From Curtobacterium sp. MCLR17_032 (GTDB lineage Bacteria; Actinomycetota; Actinomycetes; Actinomycetales; Microbacteriaceae): a stretch of 64,000 nucleotides of DNA. A program made the position numbers and the translations under genes. Of this stretch, positions 51,318-63,268 are shown in pieces; position 1 is the first letter of the stretch, and every line of letters begins with the position of its first letter. The notes beneath the pieces were generated by a model. The model did no database searches, had not been told where the DNA came from, and saw only the letters and a list, made by a program, of their open reading frames with translations. The stretch spans positions 1,426,001 through 1,490,000 of the forward strand of contig NZ_CP126268.1 of the NCBI RefSeq assembly GCF_003234795.2, given 5' to 3'.

Positions 51318-52237
51318 GCGAGCAGCGTCAACTGCCCGTCCCGGACGGGCTCGCCGGTGAGCGTGTCGACGCCGCCATCGCCAAGCTGCTCGGGTTCAGC
51401 CGCTCGTTCGCGGCCGACGTGGTCGCCGCCGGCGGTGTCCGGGTCGACGGCGTCGTCGCAGAGAAGTCCGACCGCCTGCACGCCGACGCGTGGCTCGAGG
51501 TCGAGTGGACCCCGAAGGAAGCCCCGCGGATCATCCCGGTGGAGGTCCCCGGCATGACGGTCGTGCACGACGACGAGGACATCGTCGTCGTGGACAAGCC
51601 CGTCGGGGTCGCCGCACACCCGTCGCCCGGCTGGGACGGGCCGACCGTGCCCGGAGGCCTCGCCGCCGCCGGCTTCACGATCGCGACCTCCGGTGCGGCC
51701 GAACGTGCCGGCATCGTGCACCGACTGGACGTCGGGACCTCCGGCCTGATGGTCGTGGCGAAGACCGAGCTGGCCTACACGCACCTCAAGCGGGCGTTCA
51801 AGGAGCGCACGGTCGAGAAGGTCTACCACGCGCTCGCGCAGGGGCACCCCGACCCGACCTCCGGTACCGTCGACGCCCCGATCGGTCGCCACCCCTCGAG
51901 CGACTGGAAGTTCGCGGTGACGGCCGACGGCAAGCCGAGCGTCACCCACTACGCGACGCTCGAGGCCTTCCGGTCCGCGACGCTGCTCGAAGTGCACCTG
52001 GAGACCGGGCGCACCCACCAGATCCGCGTGCACATGGCGGCGACCCGGCACCCGCTGGTCGGCGACACGATGTACGGCGCGGACCCGGTGCTCGCCGAGG
52101 AACTCGGACTGACCCGGCAGTGGCTCGACGCGGTCCGACTCGGGTTCGCCCACCCGCGCACGGGGGAGTGGGTCGAGTTCCAGGCGTCCTACCCGGACGA
52201 CCTGCAGCTCGCGCTCGACCGCATCCGCGCGGCCTGA
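51314..52237 (+). CDS. RluD-type 23S rRNA pseudouridine synthase
   Basis: The 307-residue RluA-family enzyme has an N-terminal S4 domain ([19 protein letters not shown], ~15-70). The pseudouridine synthase domain has the catalytic Asp in [18 protein letters not shown] (~133-150), [19 protein letters not shown] (~88) and [14 protein letters not shown] (~228). It isomerises uridines in 23S rRNA; the exact sites are not readable. The lspA-rluD pair is common in actinobacteria. Confidence 0.93.
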   Translation: MSEQRQLPVPDGLAGERVDAAIAKLLGFSRSFAADVVAAGGVRVDGVVAEKSDRLHADAWLEVEWTPKEAPRIIPVEVPGMTVVHDDEDIVVVDKPVGVAAHPSPGWDGPTVPGGLAAAGFTIATSGAAERAGIVHRLDVGTSGLMVVAKTELAYTHLKRAFKERTVEKVYHALAQGHPDPTSGTVDAPIGRHPSSDWKFAVTADGKPSVTHYATLEAFRSATLLEVHLETGRTHQIRVHMAATRHPLVGDTMYGADPVLAEELGLTRQWLDAVRLGFAHPRTGEWVEFQASYPDDLQLALDRIRAA

Positions 52238-52268
52238 CGAACGGCGCGCCGAGCGGCCACGCCGGGCG

Positions 52269-52287
52269 CCCGAGCGACACGCTCGGG
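52269..52287 (+). terminator. Short hairpin after rluD
   Basis: CCCGAGC (52269-52275) and GCTCGGG (52281-52287) pair around GACAC, 30 bp after the stop and before the dnaE promoter. Confidence 0.5.
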
Positions 52288-52305
52288 ATCGTCGTGGGTC
52301 GCGGT

Positions 52306-52311
52306 TAGGCT
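52306..52311 (+). promoter_or_regulatory. -10 box TAGGCT of dnaE
   Basis: TAGGCT would start transcription near 52318, giving a ~33-nt leader with CCGGAGG as ribosome-binding site before GTG 52351. Confidence 0.55.
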
Positions 52312-52350
52312 GTCCACACCCCACCGCAGACCGTACGAACCGGAGGTTCC

Positions 52351-55884
<3,534 letters not shown>

Positions 55885-55936
55885 TGCGGGCCCGGGGCCG
55901 GGCCCGCGGCGCCGGGTCGTGGCGTCCGGTCAGGAC

Positions 55937-55978
55937 GGACGGGAGGCCCGTGACGGGTCCGCCACGGGCCTCCCGTCC
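55937..55978. terminator. Bidirectional hairpin (GACGGGAGGCC family)
   Basis: GGACGGGAGGCCCGTG (55937-55952) and CACGGGCCTCCCGTCC (55963-55978) pair perfectly over 16 bp around ACGGGTCCGC. A flanking GTCAGGAC/GTCCTGAC pair would extend it with a 4-nt bulge. It separates dnaE from the convergent glycosyltransferase. Confidence 0.85.
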
Positions 55979-56062
55979 TGACTGGCCCGCGTCCTCAAGG
56001 GCCCGCGTCCGGTGCGGCCGGGTTGCGGTCGTTGCGCCGCAGCGGTGGTGGGTCCGGCGGCC

Positions 56063-57517
56063 TCAGGGGACGACGGTGAGCCGGCCGGCGCGCTCCACGA
56101 CGCTGCCCGTGCGGGGGATCCACACCGTGAACCCGTCGACCTCGGTGCGCTCGAGCTGGTCGGTGTCGGACCGGAGGAAGGCCCGGACCTCGGCGCTCGG
56201 CGGGAACCGGCGATCGTCACCGACCACCACGGCGGCGAACGGGCTGTCGTCGGGTTCCATCGACCCGCGGCCTGCGAAGTACGGTTCCGTGAGCGTCGGG
56301 GTGGCGGCGACGAACAGCACGCTGCCCCCAGCGTGCCCGTGGTCGTCGAGCCACTGGTCGACGCGTGCGATGCCGCTCGGGTGCGTGCGGGCGATCGTGA
56401 CGCTCTCCCCGACCGCCGGCACCACGAGGGCGACCACCAGGACCGTCGCCACGACGCCGCCGACGGGCGACGGCAGGACGGTTGCCAGGCGGGTGATGCC
56501 GATCGCCGCGAGTGCGATGAGGAGCGGCATCCAGGCGGCGTAGTAGTTCGCGAGTGCGATGTGGGCGACGAACGCGTAGAAGACGACGAGCAGGCCGAGC
56601 GCCGTCCCGAGGTACGCCACGAGCCTGCCCGGCCGGAGCACGAGGGCTGCGAGCAGCCCGACGACGAGCACGACGGTGGTGACCGCGCCGACCCCCGACC
56701 AGAGGAACCAGGCGTCTGCCCACCACGGCGCGAAGGTGTGGATCCGGCCCGCGATGCTGATCGGGTGTCCGTGCTCGTTCTGGCCGGCCTGGAACGTGAC
56801 CATGGTCGTGATCGCGGAGCGGATGCCCATCGGCGCGTACAGGGCGACCGTGACCAGGACGAACGCGAACACCCACAGGCCGCTGCCGACCAGGAGCGTG
56901 CGTGTGCGACGGAAGAGCAGCGGCAGCAGGAGGAACGCCGGCAGCAGCACGACGGTGGACACCTTCGAGGTCACCGACATCGCGAAGAGCGCACCCGACA
57001 CCGGCGCGAGCCAGGACCGGTCCGTCCTGGTCCACGCCCACGCCGCCGCGAGGGCGAGGACCGCGAACGCGATCATCACCGGGTCGAGCAGGGCGTACCG
57101 GTCCACCCGGGTGCCCAGGAAGCCGCGGGGCGTCAGGAGCCACATCGCCGCGACGAGCACGCCTGTCCAGAACCCGACCTCGCGGCGGAGCCACCAGAAC
57201 AGCGTCACGCCGACCGTGACGACGAGGACGCCGACGACGATGCGCGGACCGAGCACCCCATGGCCGAACAGGACCTGCGCGGCCCCGAAGAGGTACTTCG
57301 CGGTCGGCGGGTGCTCGCGGTTGGCCGAGAAGTCGCCGTGGAGGTACGCCCAGCCGGCACGGACGTAGACCGACTCGTCGCCGTGGACGTTGTGGCCGAG
57401 CAGGTTCCAGAACGTCTGGTGGAGGGCCCACACGGCGAGGACGACCAGGGCGCCCAGGCGGACGGGTCGGGACGTGGTCAGCGTGACCCGAGGCCTCCGG
57501 TCGGCGGTGTCACGCAC
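56063..57517 (-). CDS. Membrane glycosyltransferase, GT39/ArnT-like (GT-C fold)
   Basis: The 484-residue polytopic protein has about ten hydrophobic segments. The first external loop carries HGDESVYVRAGWAYLHGD and EHPPTAKYLFG, the acidic/aromatic pattern of polyprenyl-phosphate-sugar-dependent GT-C enzymes. A soluble C-terminal domain (~390-484) follows. It probably transfers a sugar from a lipid carrier to a wall polymer or protein outside the cell. It starts at GTG 57517, overlapping the upstream glycosyltransferase gene by 8 bp; three transferase genes form one operon. Confidence 0.83.
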   Translation of the reverse strand: MRDTADRRPRVTLTTSRPVRLGALVVLAVWALHQTFWNLLGHNVHGDESVYVRAGWAYLHGDFSANREHPPTAKYLFGAAQVLFGHGVLGPRIVVGVLVVTVGVTLFWWLRREVGFWTGVLVAAMWLLTPRGFLGTRVDRYALLDPVMIAFAVLALAAAWAWTRTDRSWLAPVSGALFAMSVTSKVSTVVLLPAFLLLPLLFRRTRTLLVGSGLWVFAFVLVTVALYAPMGIRSAITTMVTFQAGQNEHGHPISIAGRIHTFAPWWADAWFLWSGVGAVTTVVLVVGLLAALVLRPGRLVAYLGTALGLLVVFYAFVAHIALANYYAAWMPLLIALAAIGITRLATVLPSPVGGVVATVLVVALVVPAVGESVTIARTHPSGIARVDQWLDDHGHAGGSVLFVAATPTLTEPYFAGRGSMEPDDSPFAAVVVGDDRRFPPSAEVRAFLRSDTDQLERTEVDGFTVWIPRTGSVVERAGRLTVVP

Positions 57518-58964
57518 CGCGACCCGTGATCGCGCGGATCCGGGCCACGATCCGCGGGTTGCGGGCGCCGAGGGAGAGCGCGGTGAGCCGACGGAACGAC
57601 ACCGTCGAGCGGTGCACGAGCAGACCGGTGGCCTCGGCGATGTCGGTCACGGCCTGCCAGCGCGCACGGAGGGCCGACGGGTCGATCTCGGTCTCGGCGA
57701 CGACCTCGACGAGGCGGACCAGGTCTGCCCCACCGGTCCAGGTGGTGCTGCGGTTCTCGTACCGGCGGAGCAGCCGGTCGAGGGCCGAGGCACGGTGGTT
57801 CTCGACCGCGTGCGCCCACCGGACGTCCTGCGCCACCGGGTCCACGAGGAGCCACCGGGGCGCGTTCGCGTTCAACGCCGAGAGCTGGGCGAACGTCGTC
57901 AGCGCGCCGAGCGCCACCGCGATGTCGAAGACCTGGCGGGGGCGGCCGCCGACCGCGATCGCCGCGCCGGGCAGTTCCTGCCGTGCACGACGGATCTGCT
58001 TGGACGACACGACGACGGTGATGACCACGTGGTCGGGGGCGGCGGCGAGGACGTCCCGGACGCGCGCGAGCACCTCGTCCGTCAGGTCCAGGGGGACGTG
58101 CAACGCGGCTCGGACGACCTCGTCGTCGGGCAGGAAGGTGTCGGCGAAGACGTCGACGGCGTCACGGTAGCGGGCCAGGAACAGCGCGAGCGCGCCGGCG
58201 TAGAACGGGTACCGCTCGAGCAGGACCCGCTCGTGCTCGAGCCGGAGCGACGGGCCGCGGTCACCGCTGAAGCTCGTCGACCCGGCGTGCAGGACGAGAG
58301 CGCGGTTCGCGAGCACGGCGGTGTAGCCGTGCTCGTTGATGCGCAGGCAGAAGTCGTTCTCTTCGCCGTAGCCGGGGGAGAACACCTCGTCGAAGAGCCC
58401 GAAACGCTCGACCATCTCGCGGCGGATGAGGAAGCAGAACCCCATCGCGACCGGGGCGACGGTCCACCGGGGCAGCAGGTACTTGGTCCGACCGTGGAGT
58501 TCACGGGTGCGCCGCGGGGCGATCGTCGACCGGGGGTTGCGTCGTGCGAACGGGTAGGAGGCGATGGTCGCGTTGTCGCTCCGCGCACAGACGACGCCGA
58601 TCGTGTCGTCGGAACCGAGCACGGCAGTCATCTCGTCGAGGAACCCGGGCATCGGGACGGTGTCGCTGTTGAGCAGCAGGACGTCGTTGCCGGTCTTGTC
58701 GAGCTCCAGCACGGCGCGGTTGCAGTTGCCGACGAAGCCGAGGTTCCGGTCGTTGCGGACGTACTCGAACCCCGGGTGGTCGCCGACGAGCTCCAGCAGG
58801 CGCCGTTCGACGGCGTCGACGTTCGGGCCGACGTCGTTCGCGAGCAGCACACGGTCGCGGTCGAAGTCGACCGTGTCGAGCAGTGCCTCGATGCAGCGTT
58901 CCAGGCCGGGCAGGTCGTCGTAGACCGGGACGACGATCGTCACCGGGCGGCGGGCGTCGTTCAT
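57510..58964 (-). CDS. Family 2 glycosyltransferase
   Basis: The 484-residue protein has an N-terminal GT-A fold: VTIVVPVYDDLPGLERCIEALL (~8-29), NDRNLGFVGNCNRAV (~72), DVLLLNSDTVPMPGFLDEM with the DxD-type NSD (~93-111), and SPGYGEENDFCLRINEHGYTAVL (~190-213). This is the rhamnosyl/galactofuranosyl-transferase-like pattern. The C-terminal ~200 residues are of unclear fold. No membrane segments are present. ATG 58964 overlaps the preceding gene's stop by 4 bp. It probably builds the same surface glycan as its neighbours. Confidence 0.88.
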   Translation of the reverse strand: MNDARRPVTIVVPVYDDLPGLERCIEALLDTVDFDRDRVLLANDVGPNVDAVERRLLELVGDHPGFEYVRNDRNLGFVGNCNRAVLELDKTGNDVLLLNSDTVPMPGFLDEMTAVLGSDDTIGVVCARSDNATIASYPFARRNPRSTIAPRRTRELHGRTKYLLPRWTVAPVAMGFCFLIRREMVERFGLFDEVFSPGYGEENDFCLRINEHGYTAVLANRALVLHAGSTSFSGDRGPSLRLEHERVLLERYPFYAGALALFLARYRDAVDVFADTFLPDDEVVRAALHVPLDLTDEVLARVRDVLAAAPDHVVITVVVSSKQIRRARQELPGAAIAVGGRPRQVFDIAVALGALTTFAQLSALNANAPRWLLVDPVAQDVRWAHAVENHRASALDRLLRRYENRSTTWTGGADLVRLVEVVAETEIDPSALRARWQAVTDIAEATGLLVHRSTVSFRRLTALSLGARNPRIVARIRAITGRGA

Positions 58965-60331
58965 CGGCCGGTGACCTTCCGGAGCGCCGCACCCGGTCGG
59001 GCCAGCAGCCGTCCGACGGCCCCGGTCCGGCTCCGCAGACGGGAGGCCAGCAGGCCGGCGGCGGCGCGGGCGCTCGTCGCCCCGAGGGACGCGTACGCAC
59101 CGGGCAGTTCGAACCAGTAGCGGGCCATCTGGGGGAGCCGGTAGCCCTCCGTCCCCACCAGGGCGGTCAGGCGCGCGATCGCGGCGGCGTTGTCGTGACC
59201 GGCACCGGTGACGGACGCGAGCCGGTCCGGGGCGGCCGCACCGTGCCTCCTGGCCGTGTCGGGGTCGGCCGCGTAGGCCGCCAGCGCGTCCGCGAGAGCG
59301 GCGGTGTCGTCGGCGTCGACGAGGTGACCCGTGACACCGGGCTCGACGAGTTCGGCGCTGCCGCCCTCGCGCGTGGCGACGACGGGCTTGCCGAGGGCCA
59401 TGTACTCGGCGGTGGTGCGCCCGAAGGCCTCGATCGTGGACGCGGTGACGCACACGTCAGCGGCGTCGATGTACGGGGCGGGCGTGGTCTGCTCGCCGGT
59501 GAAGACGACGTGGTCGGCGACGCCGAGCGCACGGGCACGGTCCGTCAGGCGCTGGTCCTCGCCGGGGTGCTTCCAACTGCCGACGAAGCAGACGCTCGCG
59601 GTGACGCCACGGTCGCGGAGCAGCCCGAGCGCGTCGATGACCCGCTGCTGGCCCTTCGAGGCCTCGACCCGGCCGACGACGGTGATCCGGAGGCCCGGGT
59701 CGGCCTGGGGGAACGGCGGGACGGCGGGGGTGTCGCCGCGGGTCGCCTGCAGTCGGGCGACGTCGACGGACGGGTAGGCGATCGAGATCTCGTCGGCGGG
59801 CATGTACTGCGCGAGGTGGTCGCGCATCGCGCCGGAGTTCGTCACCACCGCGCTGGCGAGCAGGCCGATGTCGCCGAGGGTCGCGGCGCGTCCGGTCTGG
59901 AAGTGCAGGCCGTGGTCGAGGTCGCCGTACTCGCGGACGAACCACGCCTGGGGGATCCCGAGGACGGCGGCGGCGAAGGACGCCCACGGCGCGACGAGGG
60001 TGTTGACGACGACGAGGTCCGGTCGCTTCCGCTCGTAGAGGCGGATGATCGCGTTCACCGCGGCGTAGTCGACGGTCCCGAACGCGGCACGTTCCGCCGC
60101 CGGAGCCGGCTGCGGGCTCGGCAGCGCCCAGCCGCGGAACCGGAACGCGTCGTACTGCAGGCCGCGTTCCTCGAGCGCCTCGATGAACTTGCCGCGGGGG
60201 GCCTTCGTGACGAAGTGCGGGGTGAACTCCGGGTCGATCGCCGCCCAGTCCTCCACGAAACGGAGGAGGGAACGCTCTGCGCCACCCAGGTTCGCCGGGG
60301 CGGTGGAGTGGTTGGCGAAGCTGACGAGCAC
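58961..60331 (-). CDS. Family 4 glycosyltransferase
   Basis: The 456-residue GT-B enzyme has the N-terminal acceptor lobe with NLGGAERSLLRFVED (~14-28). The nucleotide-sugar lobe carries LRITVVGRVEASKGQQRVIDAL (~215), FTGEQTTPAPYIDAADVCVTAS (~275) and the ExxxxxxxE motif in IEAFGRTTAEYMALGKPVVAT (~300-320). GTG 60331 lies 6 nt behind -10 TAGTGT (minus strand). It is the first gene of the three-transferase operon and divergent from the ABC exporter. Confidence 0.9.
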   Translation of the reverse strand: MLVSFANHSTAPANLGGAERSLLRFVEDWAAIDPEFTPHFVTKAPRGKFIEALEERGLQYDAFRFRGWALPSPQPAPAAERAAFGTVDYAAVNAIIRLYERKRPDLVVVNTLVAPWASFAAAVLGIPQAWFVREYGDLDHGLHFQTGRAATLGDIGLLASAVVTNSGAMRDHLAQYMPADEISIAYPSVDVARLQATRGDTPAVPPFPQADPGLRITVVGRVEASKGQQRVIDALGLLRDRGVTASVCFVGSWKHPGEDQRLTDRARALGVADHVVFTGEQTTPAPYIDAADVCVTASTIEAFGRTTAEYMALGKPVVATREGGSAELVEPGVTGHLVDADDTAALADALAAYAADPDTARRHGAAAPDRLASVTGAGHDNAAAIARLTALVGTEGYRLPQMARYWFELPGAYASLGATSARAAAGLLASRLRSRTGAVGRLLARPGAALRKVTGR

Positions 60332-60507
60332 CTGTCTACACTACTTGATTCATCGAAAGTTGTTCAGCAATGCACCTGCTCGCCATCCAGTCGGCCTTGC
60401 GGCCCCGGCGCGAGCCGGTCGTGCGCAGCACTGTGCGAGAATGTCTCGTCCCCGAACCCTGCACCAGGAGCGCTCCGCTGCGCCCCGGAGGAGTCAGCAA
60501 CCGCAGC
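60332..60507. other. Divergent promoter region, glycosyltransferase operon / ABC exporter
   Basis: On the minus strand TAGTGT (60338-60343) ends 6 nt before GTG 60331. The stretch 60333-60370 is much richer in A/T than its surroundings. Toward the exporter, GAGAATG (about 60437-60443) could be a -10, and GGAGGAG (60487-60493) lies 14 nt before ATG 60508, a long spacing. Confidence 0.4.
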
Positions 60508-61329
60508 ATGACGTACTTCAACGACCTGATGGCGTCGCGCGAACTGCTGGCCAACCTCACCGCACGCGAGGTCAAGGGCAAGTACCGCCGCACCGTGTTC
60601 GGGCAGCTGTGGTCGCTGATCAACCCGCTCGCGACGATGCTGATCTACACGATCGTGTACTCGTTCATCTTCCGGGCCCGGCTCGAGGTCGGCGACCCGA
60701 GCGGCCTGCAGATCTACCCGCTCTGGCTGATGTGCGGACTGCTGCCGTGGATCTTCGCCCGCAACGTGATCAACGCCGGGATGACCTCGATCGTCGCCAA
60801 CGGGTCGCTCATCAAGAAGGTCTACTTCCCCCGGATGACGCTGCCGCTCGCGGCCGTCGGGTCCTTCGGGTTCACCTGGCTCGTCGAGATGGGCGTCCTG
60901 CTCATCGCGCTCGCGGTCTTCGGGTCGAAGTGGTTCGTGTTCCTGCCGGTGATCGCGCTGACCATGGTCTTCCTGGCGATGTTCTCCGCCGGGCTCGGAC
61001 TCGTGCTGTCGATCGTCAACGTGCACTTCCGCGACATGCAGCACCTCGTGGGCATCGGCCTGCAGATGTGGATGTACCTGTCGCCGATCATCTACCCCCT
61101 GTCGCTCGTCCAGAACGCCGCGGACAAGGCCGGACACCCGTGGATCATCACGATCTACAAGCTCAACCCGATCGAGCGCTTCTCCGAGGTCTTCCGGAAC
61201 CTGATGTACGACAACCGACTGCCGGAATGGGGCGACCTGGTCGCGTGCGCACTCGCCGGGTGCGTCTCGCTCGCGATCGGCTACGTCGTGTTCTCCCGCA
61301 ACGAGAAGAAGTTGGCCGAACTCCTGTGA
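60508..61329 (+). CDS. ABC-2 type polysaccharide export permease (TagG/Wzm-like)
   Basis: The 273-residue membrane protein has six hydrophobic segments. Family features: NLTAREVKGKYRRTVFGQLWSLINPLATMLIYTIVYSF (in parts, ~15-55), a basic amphipathic start then the first helix, and SPIIYPLSLVQ (~192). It forms the channel of an exporter that moves lipid-linked glycans or teichoic acids to the outer face. The ATPase gene overlaps its end by 4 bp (GTGA). ATG 60508 is chosen for the normal N-terminus. Confidence 0.92.
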   Translation: MTYFNDLMASRELLANLTAREVKGKYRRTVFGQLWSLINPLATMLIYTIVYSFIFRARLEVGDPSGLQIYPLWLMCGLLPWIFARNVINAGMTSIVANGSLIKKVYFPRMTLPLAAVGSFGFTWLVEMGVLLIALAVFGSKWFVFLPVIALTMVFLAMFSAGLGLVLSIVNVHFRDMQHLVGIGLQMWMYLSPIIYPLSLVQNAADKAGHPWIITIYKLNPIERFSEVFRNLMYDNRLPEWGDLVACALAGCVSLAIGYVVFSRNEKKLAELL

Positions 61330-62054
61330 ACGATGCTGCTGTCACCGTCGAGAACGTCTCCAAGCGCTTCCGGATGTACCACGAGCGCAACGACTCGCTG
61401 AAGAGCATGGTCATGCGCGGCAAGAAGTCCGTGCACGAGGACTTCTGGGCGCTCAAGGACGTCTCCTTCGAGGTGCCGCAGGGCACGACCTTCGGGCTCA
61501 TCGGCAAGAACGGGTCCGGCAAGTCGACCCTGCTGAAGTGCCTGGCGAAGATCCTGTGGCCCGAACAGGGCTCGATCACCGCCCGCGGCAAGCAGGCCTC
61601 GCTGCTCGAGGTCGGCTCCGGCTTCCACCCCGAGCTCTCCGGCCGCGAGAACGTCTTCCTGAACGGCTCGATCCTCGGGATGAGCCGGAAGGAAGTGACC
61701 CGGAAGTTCGACGAGATCGTGTCCTTCTCCGGCGTCGGGCACTTCATCGACCAGCCGGTGAAGAACTACTCGTCGGGCATGTACGTCCGGCTCGGGTTCT
61801 CCGTCGCCGTCGCCGTGACGCCAGACGTCCTGGTCGTCGACGAGGTCCTGGCGGTGGGGGACGCGACGTTCCAGAAGCGCTGCCGGACGAAGTTCAAGGA
61901 GATGAAGGCGGAGGGCCGCACGGTCATCCTCGTCTCGCACTCGATGGCGACCGTGAAGGACATGTGCGACGAGGTCGCCTGGCTGAACGAGGGCGAGCTC
62001 CAGAAGATCGGCAAGACGGAAGACGTCGTGGCCGCGTACAACAAGACCGTCTGA
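61326..62054 (+). CDS. ABC transporter ATPase for polysaccharide/teichoic-acid export (TagH/Wzt-like)
   Basis: The 242-residue ATPase has Walker A in FGLIGKNGSGKSTLLKCL (~57-74), signature NYSSGMYVRLGFS (~148), Walker B DVLVVDEVLAVGD (~167), and H-loop VSHSMATVKDMCDE. It starts VENVSKRFRMYHERNDSLKSM, typical of this subfamily. It lacks the C-terminal carbohydrate-binding domain of Wzt, so export probably does not depend on a chain-terminator cap. It pairs with the upstream permease. Confidence 0.94.
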   Translation: MNDAAVTVENVSKRFRMYHERNDSLKSMVMRGKKSVHEDFWALKDVSFEVPQGTTFGLIGKNGSGKSTLLKCLAKILWPEQGSITARGKQASLLEVGSGFHPELSGRENVFLNGSILGMSRKEVTRKFDEIVSFSGVGHFIDQPVKNYSSGMYVRLGFSVAVAVTPDVLVVDEVLAVGDATFQKRCRTKFKEMKAEGRTVILVSHSMATVKDMCDEVAWLNEGELQKIGKTEDVVAAYNKTV

Positions 62055-62061
62055 GGCAACG

Positions 62062-62094
62062 GCCCCGATGGTCTGACGCGTTCGTGGTCGGGGC
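62062..62094. terminator. Hairpin between convergent exporter and acyltransferase genes
   Basis: GCCCCGA (62062-62068) pairs with TCGGGGC (62088-62094) around a 19-nt loop, 7 bp after the ATPase stop. It is a weaker structure than the other terminators here. Confidence 0.4.
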
Positions 62095-62113
62095 GCTGGA
62101 GCGTCGACCGACC

Positions 62114-63232
62114 CTAGGTCGGGTCTGCCGCCCGGCGTCCGGTTGTGCGCCGCTCCGGCCGGGAGGCCTCTTCGATGGCCCGCTGCACGGCTTTCCGCAA
62201 CGGCTTCGCGGTGGTCCGCTCGATGCCGACGTGGATCGCGACCGCGAGCGCGATGCTGGCAACGACGGCGATGCAGAGGACCACGGCCCAGGGCAGGTGC
62301 GGCGCGAGGGCACCGATGATCGCTCGACCGAACTCCTCGTGGATGAGGTAGAGCGGGTATGTGAGCAGGCCAGCCAGCGTCAGCCACCTCCACGACACCC
62401 GGCGCAGCGGGGTCAGGGTGACTGCTGCGACGAGGACGAAGCAACCGATGGTCACGACGATCATGACCGGGTCGTTCATCCCGGCTCCGGTCAGACGCGC
62501 GATCGATCGTGCCGCGTCCGTGCCCGCGGTCGGGATCGCCCAGATGGCGTTCGCACCGAGGAGGAGCCAGGTGATCGTCGAACGGTGGTCCTGGGAGAGC
62601 AGGTAGATCAGCATCCCGCCGGCGAACAGGGGGGCGTAGATCGGCTGCAACAGGGTGGAGAGCAGGTTCGCGTCACTTGCTTCGGCGAGGGACGCGACGA
62701 TCGGCCACAGCCCGCAGAAGACGAGGATCTTGTTCCGCGTGATGCCGATGAGCAGGAACCCTCCGATGATCACGTAGAAGTGCAGTTCGACCCACAGCGT
62801 CCAGTAGACGCCGTCGACGTGCGCGACGCCGAAGGCCGACTGGCCCATCGTGAGGTTGACGACGATCTGTTCGATCGTGACGTCGTCCGGTGCGATGACG
62901 AGGAGGAGCGCGCCGGTGAAGAGCACGGCGAACCAGTAGGCCGGGTACAGGCGTGCCGCACGAGATGCGACGAACGCAGCCATCGGGCGCCCCCAGGCAC
63001 TCATGAGGATGACGAAACCGCTGATCACGAAGAACAGGTCGACACCGAAGTACCCGAACCTCGTGATGCCGAAGAGCGGCGCCGACACGTTGGTGAACGA
63101 CGATCCCCATCGGTCGGTGGAGGCGACGAAGTGGAAGAGGACGACGGCGAGCGCGGCCAGGAACCGGAGGGCATCGAGTGCCGCGAACCTGCCGTGGGAC
63201 GCGGGGACCGCCTGCGGGGTCACTTCAACCAA
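62114..63232 (-). CDS. Acyltransferase family 3 (OafA-like) membrane protein
   Basis: The 372-residue protein has about ten membrane segments. Signatures are ALDALRFLAALAVVLFHFVAS (~18, catalytic His), YFGVDLFFVISGFVILMS (~60) and SRAARLYPAYWFAVL (~90). The family O-acylates (often O-acetylates) extracellular sugars or peptidoglycan. It lacks a C-terminal SGNH domain. TTG 63232 has GAGGT 8 nt upstream; GTG 63223 is the alternative. It lies in the surface-polymer locus and probably decorates that polymer. More T-ending codons than upstream genes hint at a different history. Confidence 0.88.
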   Translation of the reverse strand: MVEVTPQAVPASHGRFAALDALRFLAALAVVLFHFVASTDRWGSSFTNVSAPLFGITRFGYFGVDLFFVISGFVILMSAWGRPMAAFVASRAARLYPAYWFAVLFTGALLLVIAPDDVTIEQIVVNLTMGQSAFGVAHVDGVYWTLWVELHFYVIIGGFLLIGITRNKILVFCGLWPIVASLAEASDANLLSTLLQPIYAPLFAGGMLIYLLSQDHRSTITWLLLGANAIWAIPTAGTDAARSIARLTGAGMNDPVMIVVTIGCFVLVAAVTLTPLRRVSWRWLTLAGLLTYPLYLIHEEFGRAIIGALAPHLPWAVVLCIAVVASIALAVAIHVGIERTTAKPLRKAVQRAIEEASRPERRTTGRRAADPT

Positions 63233-63268
63233 TTCGAGCGACCTCGTCGTGGGGAGACAACATGATGG